Part shown: in pieces, positions 51,487-61,140 of the stretch
Layout: every line of letters starts with the position of its first letter
Position numbering within the stretch: position 1 is the first letter of the stretch
NCBI RefSeq assembly: GCF_011064285.1
Contig: NZ_CP049332.1
Coordinates: forward strand, 1-64,000
DNA length: 64,000 bases
Direction: 5' to 3'
Origin: Vibrio ziniensis
GTDB taxonomy: Bacteria; Pseudomonadota; Gammaproteobacteria; Enterobacterales; Vibrionaceae
Made by a program: the position numbers and the translations under genes
Notes under the pieces: model-generated
Databases searched by the model: none
What the model saw: only the letters and a program-made list of their open reading frames with translations
Told to the model about the DNA's origin: nothing

Positions 51487-51927
51487 TCACAAAGCTTTCT
51501 GGCGATAGCGGGAATTAAGAATATCTTCGATATTCTTTTGTTCTTTGCGAGCTTTTTCGTATTGCTGTTTTCTATTCCAGCGTTCTAATACCTGCTCTAA
51601 ACCTTTAACGCGCGCATGTTTGCTTTGCAGCACTTCCTGGACTGAGTTACATTGAGCTTCCATCACGGCCTGCTCTTGTTCATGGTGGCGTAACAATTTT
51701 TGCAGCAGTAGATCAACTCGGTTAAAGTTCATCAACAATGCACTGTTGAGCTTTATTGCTCCAAAGGTTGAGTCACCCGTGGTTGACTTCAGGTTGGCTA
51801 ATTGTTCAAGCTGACTTTTCAAATATTGATGTTTTTGACGCATCGTATCCAATTGCTGTCCAATGCGATCTCGATTCTTTTCTTCAACTTGCTGCAACTT
51901 ACCAACAGCTCGTATCTTGTCCTTCAT
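51487..51927 (-). CDS. fliJ: Lateral flagellar export protein FliJ
   Basis: A 146-residue coiled-coil protein with long heptads (AVGKLQQVEEKNRDRIGQQL, LEQVLERWNRKQQYEKARK). FliJ links the FliI ATPase to FlhA. It follows fliI by 34 bases at the end of the minus-strand operon. Sequence conservation is low, so the call rests on position and coiled coil. Confidence 0.85.
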   Translation of the reverse strand: MKDKIRAVGKLQQVEEKNRDRIGQQLDTMRQKHQYLKSQLEQLANLKSTTGDSTFGAIKLNSALLMNFNRVDLLLQKLLRHHEQEQAVMEAQCNSVQEVLQSKHARVKGLEQVLERWNRKQQYEKARKEQKNIEDILNSRYRQKAL

Positions 51928-51961
51928 AATCGGCTCCTGAATATGTCCTGCTCTATGAAAC

Positions 51962-53308
51962 TCATTGTCCTTGGAACAATTGCGCTAGCTGCGTCAAACT
52001 ATCTTGATAGTTAACTGATTCTTTTGCAGATTGCTGAAGATAAGCTTTCAAACGTGGGTACATTGCAACGGCCCGATCCAAATCTGGGTCCTGACCGGGA
52101 TGATATCCCCCAAGTGGCAACAGTTCTTTGACCTGCAAATAGTTAAAATAGAGTTGACGAAACTGATTAGATATCAGGTGATGAGCCTCTTGCGTACATG
52201 CCGACATACAGCGACTTATTGAGGCGTTAACATCAATAGCTGGGTAATGTCCTTGCTCTGCAAGCTGACGGGAAAGTACCACGTGACCATCAAGAATAGC
52301 CCTAGCGGAATCGACAACCGGGTCCTGCTGATCATCACCTTCAGCTAATACCGTATAGATTGCTGTTAAACTGCCATCCGGATTTTCACTGTTACCCGCA
52401 CGCTCTAGCAACTGAGGTAGCACACTAAAAACGGAAGGTGGGTAACCTCGAGAAGCCGGTGGTTCGCCTAAAGAAAGCGAAATTTCCCGCTGCGCCATCG
52501 CATAACGGGTTAAAGAATCCATCATTAGCAACACATCTTTGCCTTTGTCACGAAAATACTCAGCAACGCGATGGCACAACAGTGTTGCACGTAATCTCAT
52601 TAAAGGGGACTCATCAGCAGGAGCTGCGATAATAATCGCCTTTTTACGCGCCTCTTGCGTAAGATTTCGTTCGATAAATTCACGAACTTCTCGACCTCGT
52701 TCACCGATCAGACCAACGACAATAACATCAGCTTCCGTGTTCTGAGATATCATTCCCATCAAGACACTTTTACCAACGCCACTACCGGCCATTAAACCAA
52801 TACGCTGTCCCTTACCAACGGTCAAAAGCCCATTAATCGTCCTGACACCGACATCTAACGGAGTATCAACGGGTCTGCGTTTGAGGGGGTTAATCGGATT
52901 GGGTTCAAGCGAAATGCGTTCGCCTCCGCGCAGTTCAGGACCACCATCCAAAACCTCTCCAAGCCCATTGACTACACGGCCTAGCCACTGACTGCTCATT
53001 TGAACAGTGCTGTCACCTTCTAGTGGTACGACTTTTGCGCCAGCAAACAATCCACCGAGACGGCGAATCGGCATTAAATAAGCGATATTATGATCAAAAC
53101 CCACAACCTGAGCTTCAATCATGCTTCCTTCAGCGGTTTCGACCATGCACCGTTGATCCAGTTTAAAGCGACAACCTACTGCCTGAAGCATCAATCCGTT
53201 AACTTTTACCAACCTTCCTGTGACTCGAGCGACAGGCACAGCATCTAAAGAAGCGATCGCATCACTCAAACGTTCCGACAAGAAACTATGAGTACGAACA
53301 TTACTCAT
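51962..53308 (-). CDS. fliI: Lateral flagellar export ATPase FliI
   Basis: A 448-residue ATPase of the type III export apparatus. Walker A is GLMAGSGVGKSVL, followed by VIVVGLIGERGREVREFI and LLMMDSLTRYAMAQREISL with GEPPASRGYPPSVF, all FliI hallmarks. The ATG at 53308 overlaps fliH by eight bases and has GAGAG upstream; an in-frame start at 53341 would add 11 residues. Located between fliH and fliJ. Confidence 0.96.
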   Translation of the reverse strand: MSNVRTHSFLSERLSDAIASLDAVPVARVTGRLVKVNGLMLQAVGCRFKLDQRCMVETAEGSMIEAQVVGFDHNIAYLMPIRRLGGLFAGAKVVPLEGDSTVQMSSQWLGRVVNGLGEVLDGGPELRGGERISLEPNPINPLKRRPVDTPLDVGVRTINGLLTVGKGQRIGLMAGSGVGKSVLMGMISQNTEADVIVVGLIGERGREVREFIERNLTQEARKKAIIIAAPADESPLMRLRATLLCHRVAEYFRDKGKDVLLMMDSLTRYAMAQREISLSLGEPPASRGYPPSVFSVLPQLLERAGNSENPDGSLTAIYTVLAEGDDQQDPVVDSARAILDGHVVLSRQLAEQGHYPAIDVNASISRCMSACTQEAHHLISNQFRQLYFNYLQVKELLPLGGYHPGQDPDLDRAVAMYPRLKAYLQQSAKESVNYQDSLTQLAQLFQGQ

Positions 53309-54044
53309 AGTTACTCTCTTTCTCTGGCAACCCTTCTTCAAGCATATGTTGCTTTACGTTATCCATACATGACTGCAAACGAGAATCACAACTTGCATCG
53401 GCCTCTGCTTCATCAGTTACTAAGTGGCATCCACCTACGGGCAGATCCTTATCAGCGACCAGTTTCCAATTATCAGGCAGATCTGAATTAATCTGTGTAA
53501 TGCGTTCTAAATCTTGTGGATTCAAATGGACAACAACACTTTCCGCTTTTCCAGGCATCGCATTCAACGTTTCATTAACTAGTGCAAGGATCTGTTGAGG
53601 CATAAGTGTCAGTTCAGCTCTGATCACTTGCTGAGCAACTTTCTGCACCAATTCACAAATAATGTGGCGTTGTTGTTGCTCTTGTTCCATTTGCCATTGT
53701 GAGAGAGACTGGAATATTTCATTAACTGGTTTAATAGCATCGGTAAACCGCTGTTTACCTGACTGTTCGCCGGAAAGAAAGCCTTTCTGAAAGCCTTCTT
53801 TCTGACCTTCAACTATACCCTGTTGTTTACCCTGCTCTATTCCCTGACGTAGACCTTCATCGAAACCTTGCTGTAAACCTTGTTGGAAACCAGTTTCTAG
53901 CTGCCGCTGCACATCCGCTTGCGAACCTAATCGGTCTTCATCTAAAGCAAATTCATCATTCACTATTAGTGGCTGAGCAAGCGGAGGAAAACGGTGTATC
54001 CGATAACTATCTGCGGGAAGACGCATGATCTTTTCTTTCTTCAT
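53301..54044 (-). CDS. fliH: Lateral flagellar export regulator FliH
   Basis: A 247-residue protein that regulates FliI. A glycine-spaced repeat (GLQQGFDEGLRQGIEQGKQQ, then GIVEGQKEGFQKGF) is the FliH GxxxG segment; the C-terminal region (HIICELVQKVAQQVIRAELT) is the V-ATPase E-like domain. Located between fliG and fliI. Confidence 0.92.
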   Translation of the reverse strand: MKKEKIMRLPADSYRIHRFPPLAQPLIVNDEFALDEDRLGSQADVQRQLETGFQQGLQQGFDEGLRQGIEQGKQQGIVEGQKEGFQKGFLSGEQSGKQRFTDAIKPVNEIFQSLSQWQMEQEQQQRHIICELVQKVAQQVIRAELTLMPQQILALVNETLNAMPGKAESVVVHLNPQDLERITQINSDLPDNWKLVADKDLPVGGCHLVTDEAEADASCDSRLQSCMDNVKQHMLEEGLPEKESNYE

Positions 54045-54047
54045 GCC

Positions 54048-55067
54048 TTACTCCACCGTTGGTTCCTGATAGAGCTGCAGATCAATTTCACCTGCATCAT
54101 TCAGTTCACGAACGATTTGCATAATTTCCTGACGGGCACTGTCTACACGACTACGAGGAATCGCGCCGCGAACCTGCATGTCATCTTCGAGAGATTTAAC
54201 CATACGCTGAGGCATAGAACGTTTAATCGATTGTTGCAGTGTAATTTCTGCACCTTTAAGTGCAGCCGCCCACAAATCAATAGGTACTTGTTGAACAAGA
54301 CGATCCATTGTGTCTTCGCTTTGGCGTCCTAACACCATGAAATCAAACATATTCTGTTCAATTTCACTTACCACATCTTCATCATGCAGTTTAAGCATTT
54401 CCATCAATGAGGCTCTGTCTCCATCAAAACGGTTAATGATATCAGCAACTTGTTTAACACCTGACAACGGCGCACTTTGTGTCACAGATATTTGTTCGAT
54501 GCAACGCTCAATCAGCTCATTCAAATCGCCTGCAACTCTATGATCAATATCCTGAATCCTTGCAATTCGGAATAGCAGTTCATCATGATAGTCCTGCGGT
54601 AAACTCTTTAGTACCGCAGAGGAACTCTCTGGCGGTAAATAGGCGAGAAAAATCGCCTGCATCTGTGGGTGTTCCTCAGCGATGAAACGCGCAAGGATTT
54701 CAGCATCGACCCACTGTAAACGCTGCATACTATTACGTATTTCATCACCGTAGAGGTCATTCAATAACCCTTTCGCCAAATCGTTACCCAATGCCTTACG
54801 CAACGTATTAGACAAGTAATCTTTCGATGCTCCACGGATACCACTGTGCTGACGGAAATCATCAAAAAACTTTTGAATAACATTTTTGGCTTTATCACTT
54901 TTTATACCACTGAGCTTAGCCATAGCGCGTGTGACGCGCTGAGTTTCGTCGCGGCTGAAATGACGTAGCACTTTCGCTGCGGCGTCTTCACCCATACCCA
55001 ACAGCACTAAAGCTGTTTGCTCTACGTAGTTAAGATCTTGATTCTGCGTTGATTGTGCTGTGTTCAT
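54048..55067 (-). CDS. fliG: Lateral flagellar motor switch protein FliG
   Basis: A 339-residue rotor protein. LSQxxKAAVLL is replaced here by LNYVEQTALVLLGMGEDAAA at the N-terminus; later EEHPQMQAIFLAYLPPESSS (the E-H-P-Q motif) and VDLWAAALKGAEI-type PIDLWAAALKGAEITLQQSI with SMPQRMVKSLEDDM are typical of the FliG middle and C-terminal domains. It overlaps the fliF end by 38 bases on the same strand. Confidence 0.93.
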   Translation of the reverse strand: MNTAQSTQNQDLNYVEQTALVLLGMGEDAAAKVLRHFSRDETQRVTRAMAKLSGIKSDKAKNVIQKFFDDFRQHSGIRGASKDYLSNTLRKALGNDLAKGLLNDLYGDEIRNSMQRLQWVDAEILARFIAEEHPQMQAIFLAYLPPESSSAVLKSLPQDYHDELLFRIARIQDIDHRVAGDLNELIERCIEQISVTQSAPLSGVKQVADIINRFDGDRASLMEMLKLHDEDVVSEIEQNMFDFMVLGRQSEDTMDRLVQQVPIDLWAAALKGAEITLQQSIKRSMPQRMVKSLEDDMQVRGAIPRSRVDSARQEIMQIVRELNDAGEIDLQLYQEPTVE

Positions 55068-56778
55068 TCACGTTTACCCACTGTTTCAGTATCTCTGCAA
55101 CACGCTGCGGCTCTTCATTGGCAATAAGCTGCAAATGTTTCAATTGGATTTCTAAAGGCGATCCCGGAGGTGGTAGCATTTCACTACTCACTTCTAAACC
55201 ATTAGATGTAGCAATACCTTTTTCTGCTAGTCTGCGATTTAGTTTTTCCTCGTATTCACGATCTGCCTTAGTCTGTACGTCTTCATACGTTGGTTCATCC
55301 TGTAGTGACGGAACGTCAAGGTCCAACTTACGGCGATCAGCGCCAGTCAAGTGCATGACCAAAGGTCTTAATACAAACAAAATCATGACTAACCCTAACA
55401 AACCGCCGATTACATAACGTAAGGGTTGTTGAATTGTCGGGTCCTGCCACCAAGGAATTGCTGGTGGCGCTTCAATTTCAATAGGAGTGAAGTTGAAGCT
55501 TTTCAGACTGAAGCTATCGCCACGTTCAGCATTAATACCAACAGCTTCCATAATCATATCCGAAAGTTCCGCTTTCTCCTGTTCAGTCCACGCACTTCCG
55601 TCCGGAGCGACCACGGAATTCAGTAATACAGAAACATTCAGTTTTTTGATTTGACCTTGTTGATACTGCGTACGACGCACGCTAGAGCCCACGGCATACT
55701 GACGTTTAATTTCAGAACGGGCATTAGTATTTTGGCTGTCTTGAGTTGGCAGTTCACCAGTGAGAGGAGGCTGATTGCTAAGAGAACCAGGTACACCGAG
55801 TGCTATCTGGTCGACAGAATTATTCTGTACTGTGTGCTCATTGCTTACAATCGGGTTATTATCAAGAATTTCCTGTGTTTCTTCTACACGACTAAAATCC
55901 ATATCAGCAGCAACTTGAACTCTGAAGTTGCTCGAACCAACAATCGGCGTAAGCATATCAGCCGCACGTTTGATAATTTGCTTCTCAACATTGCGCTGAT
56001 ATTCAAGGTACCTAGCATTCACTTTGCCAGTTTCCGCCGACCCCACATCAGCACTCAACAAACGTCCATACTGATCTATCACAGATACCGATTCCGGCTT
56101 CAGACCGATAACACTACCTACCACCAGATTGACAATCGCTTCCACTTGTTCTGGTTTCAAATCTGAACCTGGTTTCAATTCCACCATTACCGACGCCGAT
56201 GGAGTTTCACCCTGCTGACGGACGAACAACGTCTGACGAGGAATCGCTAGGTGAACCCGGGCATTAGCCACGGCATTTAACGCGATAATGGTACGGACCA
56301 ACTCACCTTCAAGCCCGTGACGGTAACGTGCCGTTTCCATAAACTGGCTGGTACCCAATGAGCTATCTTCTTTTAATGAGTCGAGGCCCATTGGAAGCTT
56401 AGCTTTAATACCTTTAGCCGCGAGCAGCATACGCGACCTTGCGACTTCGTCTTCAGAAACAAGCACCTGACCATTCTGTTCCTGTAATCGGTAGTTAATT
56501 CCTTCCGCTTCCAATATAGATACCACTTCACCTACATCGAATTGTTCATTATGACCGTATAAAGGGCGGAAACTCTGAGATGCACTCCAAAGTGCAACCA
56601 CAATAAGCGCAGCAACAATAGCAGCCAGTACTGCCGACAATACTAAGTTGCGTTGGCTACTCGACCAGATTTTTTTCAATTTACTGCCAAAATCATTCAT
56701 CCCTTTAGCTGAAGAGATGTTTGCTTGGTTAGAACTGATACTCAGTGCACCAGCCGTTTGCGTTTGAAGTTCAGACAT
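55030..56778 (-). CDS. fliF: Lateral flagellar MS-ring protein FliF
   Basis: A 582-residue membrane ring protein. One helix near residues 45-65 and another near 450-470 bracket a large periplasmic part with two ring-building domains; NYRLQEQNGQVLVSEDEVAR and GVPGSLSNQPP are typical FliF pieces. The C-terminal cytoplasmic tail binds FliG. Located between fliE and fliG. Confidence 0.95.
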   Translation of the reverse strand: MSELQTQTAGALSISSNQANISSAKGMNDFGSKLKKIWSSSQRNLVLSAVLAAIVAALIVVALWSASQSFRPLYGHNEQFDVGEVVSILEAEGINYRLQEQNGQVLVSEDEVARSRMLLAAKGIKAKLPMGLDSLKEDSSLGTSQFMETARYRHGLEGELVRTIIALNAVANARVHLAIPRQTLFVRQQGETPSASVMVELKPGSDLKPEQVEAIVNLVVGSVIGLKPESVSVIDQYGRLLSADVGSAETGKVNARYLEYQRNVEKQIIKRAADMLTPIVGSSNFRVQVAADMDFSRVEETQEILDNNPIVSNEHTVQNNSVDQIALGVPGSLSNQPPLTGELPTQDSQNTNARSEIKRQYAVGSSVRRTQYQQGQIKKLNVSVLLNSVVAPDGSAWTEQEKAELSDMIMEAVGINAERGDSFSLKSFNFTPIEIEAPPAIPWWQDPTIQQPLRYVIGGLLGLVMILFVLRPLVMHLTGADRRKLDLDVPSLQDEPTYEDVQTKADREYEEKLNRRLAEKGIATSNGLEVSSEMLPPPGSPLEIQLKHLQLIANEEPQRVAEILKQWVNVNEHSTINAESRS

Positions 56779-56781
56779 GTT

Positions 56782-57138
56782 TTATACCGGCATCTTCATA
56801 ATATCTTCAAATGAACCAACCACTTTATTACGCACTTGCAATAAAGCATTAAATGATAGGCTGGCTTTCTGGCTAGCAATCATAGCTCCAACTAAGTCAT
56901 CACTTTGACCCGTTTCTACTGCGGTCATTTTGTTGCTCGCAATTGCCTGATGTTCATTAACCTTGTTAAGTACATCTGTCATTGCTGTCGAAAACGACAT
57001 TGGCTCGTTAACAGGTTGAAAATCGACAGGGTTAGCACTAATTACAAACTCTGGCGTGGCCTGTACTCGCATTGCATCCATTTTCGCAAGCAACATTTGC
57101 TCTGCTGACATTGCATTTCCAATCGGTAGATCTGCCAT
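56782..57138 (-). CDS. fliE: Lateral flagellar hook-basal body protein FliE
   Basis: A 118-residue junction protein between MS ring and rod. The C-terminal segment VGAMIASQKASLSFNALLQV then RNKVVGSFEDIMKMPV is characteristic of FliE. It lies between lafK and fliF. Confidence 0.94.
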   Translation of the reverse strand: MADLPIGNAMSAEQMLLAKMDAMRVQATPEFVISANPVDFQPVNEPMSFSTAMTDVLNKVNEHQAIASNKMTAVETGQSDDLVGAMIASQKASLSFNALLQVRNKVVGSFEDIMKMPV

Positions 57139-57150
57139 GTTTATTCTCCT

Positions 57151-58482
57151 TTAGGCCGCCGAGCCCAATACTGTCTGGAGATCGATACCCTGATCTCTCA
57201 TCGCTGCTAACTTATAACGTAATGCTCGGGTTGATACGCCCAGAGCATTTGCTGTTTTGGTTCTGTTACCGCCAAACTGACGCAATTTATCTAAGATGTA
57301 TTGATATTCAGCCTGCTTTTTTGCTTCTACATGACCAAATGAAGTATCCGGTACCATTTGCTGGCTAACAGAATTAACGTCAATTGGAAGCATCAAATCT
57401 TGAGCAGTAATATAGTCACCGTGACGCATGACTAATGCTCGTTGCATAACGTTTTCAAGTTCACGAATATTGCCTGGCCAGTCATACTGACTTAGTGCAA
57501 TTTTTGCGTCCTGAGAAAGAAAGCAAGAACTCGTTTCTTGGTATTTTTTAATAAAGAACTGACTGATTGGCAGGATATCTTCTTTACGTTCACGTAATGG
57601 TGGCCAATGCAATGGCAACACATCCAAACGGTAGTACAGGTCTTCACGAAACTGACCTTTCTGCACTTCTTCACGAAGATCTTTATTGGTCGCGGCAATC
57701 ACTCGGATATCCAGTTTGATCGCTTTATGGCTTCCCACTCGTTCCACTTCACGTTCCTGAAGAACACGCAGTAGCTTCGCTTGAACGGCTGGTGACATTT
57801 CACCGATTTCATCTAGCAAAATCGTGCCACCATTCGCTTCTTCAAATTTACCGCTTTGAGAAGCTAACGCTCCGGTAAAAGCTCCTTTGACATGACCAAA
57901 TAACACAGCTTCTAACATCGACTCCGGAATTGCTGCACAGTTAACAGCAACAAATGGGCCGCTAGAGCGTTGAGATTGTTCGTGAACATAGCGAGCCAAA
58001 ACTTCTTTACCCGTTCCAGATTCACCGGTAATTAGCACGCTAGCGCTAGTACACGCTGCGCGGTGAGCCAATTGCAGAACTTGTTTACTACGCCATGATT
58101 CCGCAACGATGTTAGCCATAGGCTTTTCAAGAGCTTCCACACGACGAATCAAATTTAATAGCTGGCTCGATTCAAAAGGACGTAATAAATAATCTGTTGC
58201 GCCAGCTTTCATTGTTTCTGCAGCGATAATGCCTTGGTCTTGCTCGACTATCGCAATAGCCACACCGGAACCAACCTGCTTTTGGTGACAAGCGACCCAA
58301 TCGTGTACAGAAATATCACTCAAGTTTGAACTTACAATTGTAATCGCTGCTGGGCTCTGCAACAGAGCACTACGACCTGTGCGTTCATGGCGCACCTGAT
58401 AACCAGCTATCGTCAAAACTTCAATGACAGATTGAGCTAACAGTTCATTAGGCTCTACTAATAAGATATCTAATCTAGACAT
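57151..58482 (-). CDS. lafK: LafK-type sigma-54 activator of lateral flagella
   Basis: A 443-residue activator. The first about 115 residues resemble a receiver domain, but the phospho-aspartate site is S51/S52 in TIVSSNLSD and the conserved lysine is arginine (RPF), so it is probably not phosphorylated. The AAA+ domain has GESGTGKEV at about 143-151 and GAFTGA, and the end is a Fis-type helix-turn-helix (KTANALGVSTRALRYKL). The ATG at 58482 has GAAGG upstream; 20 more residues are open. Position with fliEFGHIJ and motY matches LafK of the Vibrio lateral system. Confidence 0.92.
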   Translation of the reverse strand: MSRLDILLVEPNELLAQSVIEVLTIAGYQVRHERTGRSALLQSPAAITIVSSNLSDISVHDWVACHQKQVGSGVAIAIVEQDQGIIAAETMKAGATDYLLRPFESSQLLNLIRRVEALEKPMANIVAESWRSKQVLQLAHRAACTSASVLITGESGTGKEVLARYVHEQSQRSSGPFVAVNCAAIPESMLEAVLFGHVKGAFTGALASQSGKFEEANGGTILLDEIGEMSPAVQAKLLRVLQEREVERVGSHKAIKLDIRVIAATNKDLREEVQKGQFREDLYYRLDVLPLHWPPLRERKEDILPISQFFIKKYQETSSCFLSQDAKIALSQYDWPGNIRELENVMQRALVMRHGDYITAQDLMLPIDVNSVSQQMVPDTSFGHVEAKKQAEYQYILDKLRQFGGNRTKTANALGVSTRALRYKLAAMRDQGIDLQTVLGSAA

Positions 58483-58492
58483 TACTTGACCT

Positions 58493-59431
58493 TCACTGAT
58501 TAATTGGTGCTGGAGGAGAAGCTTGAACAACACTTTCGTCATTTTTAACGATACGAATCACTACGCGGCGATTTTTTGAGCGTCCTTGCTCTGTGTCATT
58601 ACTAGTCATCGGATATCGGGAACCATGTGCTCGAATCTGCATTTTATCTTTACCTATTCCTAGTTTATCCAAATATTGTGCCACTTCTTCAGCACGCTGC
58701 TTAGAAACGTTAATATTCATCAGCCTTGAACCAGTACTATCGGTGTGGCCATCAATTAATACTTGTGAGATTTGATCATCCCATCGGATGTAACTTACAA
58801 GATTATTTAAAATTAGAAGCTGGTCTGTACTCAGCGTTTTTTGACCACTTGCGTAATACACATAGGTGTCTTTTGCTTCAGCGTAAGTGATTGAAGGAAG
58901 CTTCTTCTTACATTCAAGAAACTCAGAGATCGCTTGTTGAACACGAATCGACGGTAATATCAAATCTACTGATTGAGAGCCCGAGCTATCTTTCAACGAA
59001 AGTTTGAGCCACTTACCTTCTTCAATAGATTTCAATAATTTGTCTATATTTGAACGAAATGAAAAATGCGTAGGCGAACTCGCGTAGCCCTGGCTCATTA
59101 AAGTGACTTGCTCTGGTTCAATCCAAGGGGGAGTCAACGTAGAAAGGCTTGCATATTTCCACGACTCCGATTTATTGGAAGACTTGAAGTCAAATGTAAT
59201 CTGGTGATTTCGTTCAGAGCGGAAATAAAACTTCCCATGCGGAACTTCCGTATGGATTAAATTACAAGCAGCTCGTTCCTCTTTATAATTCCACGCAGAC
59301 AAATCCATAGGCACATCTATTACTTCATCAGCATAAGATACAAAAGAAGAAGCCATCATCAGTAAAGAAAAAACGACAACAAACATTTTATTTACATTTA
59401 ACAAGCTAAGCATCTCAACTTTTATTGACAT
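58493..59431 (-). CDS. motY: Lateral flagellar motor protein MotY-like (OmpA domain)
   Basis: About 312 residues, exported. After a hydrophobic leader (MFVVVFSLLMMASSFVSYA) the N-terminal domain resembles MotY (WNYKEERAACNLIHTEVPHG), and the C-terminal part is an OmpA-like peptidoglycan-binding domain (VLIDGHTDSTGSRLMNINVS and GRSKNRRVVIRI). It stabilises stator units. The start is uncertain: ATG at 59431 is chosen; others at 59413 and upstream to 59494 are open. It leads the minus-strand fliE operon together with lafK. Confidence 0.9.
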   Translation of the reverse strand: MSIKVEMLSLLNVNKMFVVVFSLLMMASSFVSYADEVIDVPMDLSAWNYKEERAACNLIHTEVPHGKFYFRSERNHQITFDFKSSNKSESWKYASLSTLTPPWIEPEQVTLMSQGYASSPTHFSFRSNIDKLLKSIEEGKWLKLSLKDSSGSQSVDLILPSIRVQQAISEFLECKKKLPSITYAEAKDTYVYYASGQKTLSTDQLLILNNLVSYIRWDDQISQVLIDGHTDSTGSRLMNINVSKQRAEEVAQYLDKLGIGKDKMQIRAHGSRYPMTSNDTEQGRSKNRRVVIRIVKNDESVVQASPPAPINQ

Positions 59432-59942
59432 TAATCTGACACAGGAAAATATCAGAAGAACAACATGAATAAAACGATTTATATATTTCAACACTGATTA
59501 AATATATAAATCAATACAAACTAATAGTTAGAATAAAAACACTATTAAAGGTATGTAATGCAAACAGCAATAGTTGAAGGTTAAAAACGAGATTTTCGTT
59601 CACAAACCATCACCAAAAGAAATTCAATTGAGCCACAAATAACCTAACACAATGAATCGGCATGAATCACAAAAACATTAGGGGACTCATTTAAAACCTG
59701 TATTAACAGCATGTTATAAAAATAAACACGACACGAGCCAGATTAAAATTCACTCAAACTGCATAAATTTTGCGCAATCATATCCAGTCTTACCCCACAA
59801 AAAAAGGTGAATTTGATCACAAATCTTATTTTGCGATCAGCTTCACATAATCAATTTTTTTGAGTAAAAATATATCTTTTTTAATGATTAGAATGCGCCA
59901 TTAAACCACCCTGTTAAATTGTCATGGAACGGTAAAATATAA
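59432..59942. promoter_or_regulatory. Divergent promoter region between motY and fliM
   Basis: About 510 bases without a credible gene. The best single site is a CRP-like palindrome at 59803-59824. I found no sigma-54 match with correct spacing for either direction. The two operons transcribed outward are both structural lateral-flagellar genes. Confidence 0.5.
59803..59824. promoter_or_regulatory. Candidate CRP operator
   Basis: GGTGA (59806-59810), six bases, then TCACA (59817-59821), with A-rich flanks, matches the CRP consensus TGTGA-N6-TCACA at nine of ten arm positions. It lies about 120 bases upstream of fliM in the divergent region. Binding is inferred. Confidence 0.45.
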
Positions 59943-60743
59943 ATGTCAAAAAAAAATCATAATATAAATTCAGAAGTAAAAACTCTAAATGTAGAATTAT
60001 TAGGCAAACCAATTCATATCATTCGTGACAGGTTAGAAAAAATCATTAATGACTCTAGTAATGGATTAATATCTGAATTGCAAAATTGGCTTAATAGCCA
60101 ATTTATTGATATCAATACTAAATCATTAGAAATATTTGAATTGCAAGCCACAAGCTTTAATATGAGAGCGGTTTCACAGTACAGTCATGAAGCAAGTGGC
60201 TCTTTATTTATTCATTTCGATGAAAAAACACTAATTAAATTTTCAGATCGTTTTTATGGCACGGATATTGTACGTAAACACAGCGTAATAACTAGCAGTG
60301 ACAAACGTCTGCAAGATAGAGTTGGAAAACTCATATGTCAGTGGATTGCACCAAAAGAAATGTGGCAAGCCAAAGATGAGGACATTTCTTGTGGGATTGG
60401 ACTAAAAGCTGAGCTGAATGTATCCATCGGCACGGAACATTGTGGTGAGTTGACACTTATTTTTGATAACCAACTGGTACAAACACTGATTGCTCAACTT
60501 GACTTACAGCCGAACGAAGATCTGAAACCTCAGTTTCAACGCTCACTAAAAAATACACCAGTAAAACTGAATGTGTTGTTAAGCAAGAAATCGATGCCTC
60601 TTAGTGACGTACTGAGTCTTTCACCACAAGACATTCTTCCAATTGAGCTACTGTCTACTGCCCCCGTCAGTATCGGTAACGCACCACTGTTTACAGGTAG
60701 AGTTGCTGAACAAGATGGTCAACTCGTTTTAATTTTGAACTAA
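59943..60743 (+). CDS. fliM: Lateral flagellar motor switch protein FliM (short form)
   Basis: A 266-residue switch protein, shorter than the usual 330-350. The C-terminal SpoA-like domain is recognisable (about residues 195-262: TPVKLNVLLSKKSMPLSDVL). The N-terminus (MSKKNHNINSEVKTLNVE) lacks the EIDALL-type peptide that binds phospho-CheY in polar FliM, and the middle domain appears reduced. It is followed by fliN after 16 bases and starts the fliMNPQR-flhB operon. Confidence 0.85.
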   Translation: MSKKNHNINSEVKTLNVELLGKPIHIIRDRLEKIINDSSNGLISELQNWLNSQFIDINTKSLEIFELQATSFNMRAVSQYSHEASGSLFIHFDEKTLIKFSDRFYGTDIVRKHSVITSSDKRLQDRVGKLICQWIAPKEMWQAKDEDISCGIGLKAELNVSIGTEHCGELTLIFDNQLVQTLIAQLDLQPNEDLKPQFQRSLKNTPVKLNVLLSKKSMPLSDVLSLSPQDILPIELLSTAPVSIGNAPLFTGRVAEQDGQLVLILN

Positions 60744-60759
60744 GATAAGGACTCCTTAA

Positions 60760-61125
60760 ATGAGCGACTCTTTAGACTCTTTGAACTTTGATGACGATGA
60801 ACTGAACTTTGCTCAGTTTCACCTTGATGAATCCAACGAGGATATCGTGATCAAAGATGCCCCAAAAACAGAAAGAGACTTAAGCTTTTTCAAAAATATT
60901 CCTGTCACAGTAACACTTGAAGTTGCCAGTAAAGAACTTTCTCTGGGCGAGTTGATGAAGGCGGGTGAAGGTTCAGTAATTGAACTGGATAAGCTTAACG
61001 GTGAACCGCTAGATGTTAAGGTCAATGGTTCATTATTAGGCCATGCTGAAGTTGTTATCGTAAACGAAAAGTACGGTTTACGCCTGATTGACATTATCGA
61101 CTCAGCTTTGACAACTGTCGGCTAA
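60760..61125 (+). CDS. fliN: Lateral flagellar motor switch protein FliN
   Basis: A 121-residue rotor protein. IPVTVTLEVASKELSLGELM, GSVIELDKLNGEPLDVKVNG and GHAEVVIVNEKYGLRLIDII form the complete SpoA/FliN domain. It lies between fliM and fliP. Confidence 0.94.
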   Translation: MSDSLDSLNFDDDELNFAQFHLDESNEDIVIKDAPKTERDLSFFKNIPVTVTLEVASKELSLGELMKAGEGSVIELDKLNGEPLDVKVNGSLLGHAEVVIVNEKYGLRLIDIIDSALTTVG

Positions 61126-61140
61126 TCACAGGTCTTCTCG

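Noticed and set aside
59770..59788. Possible sigma-54 promoter toward motY
   Set aside because: Only the bare GG and GC fall at the right distance; the surrounding -24 and -12 bases do not match and it is about 340 bases from the gene.
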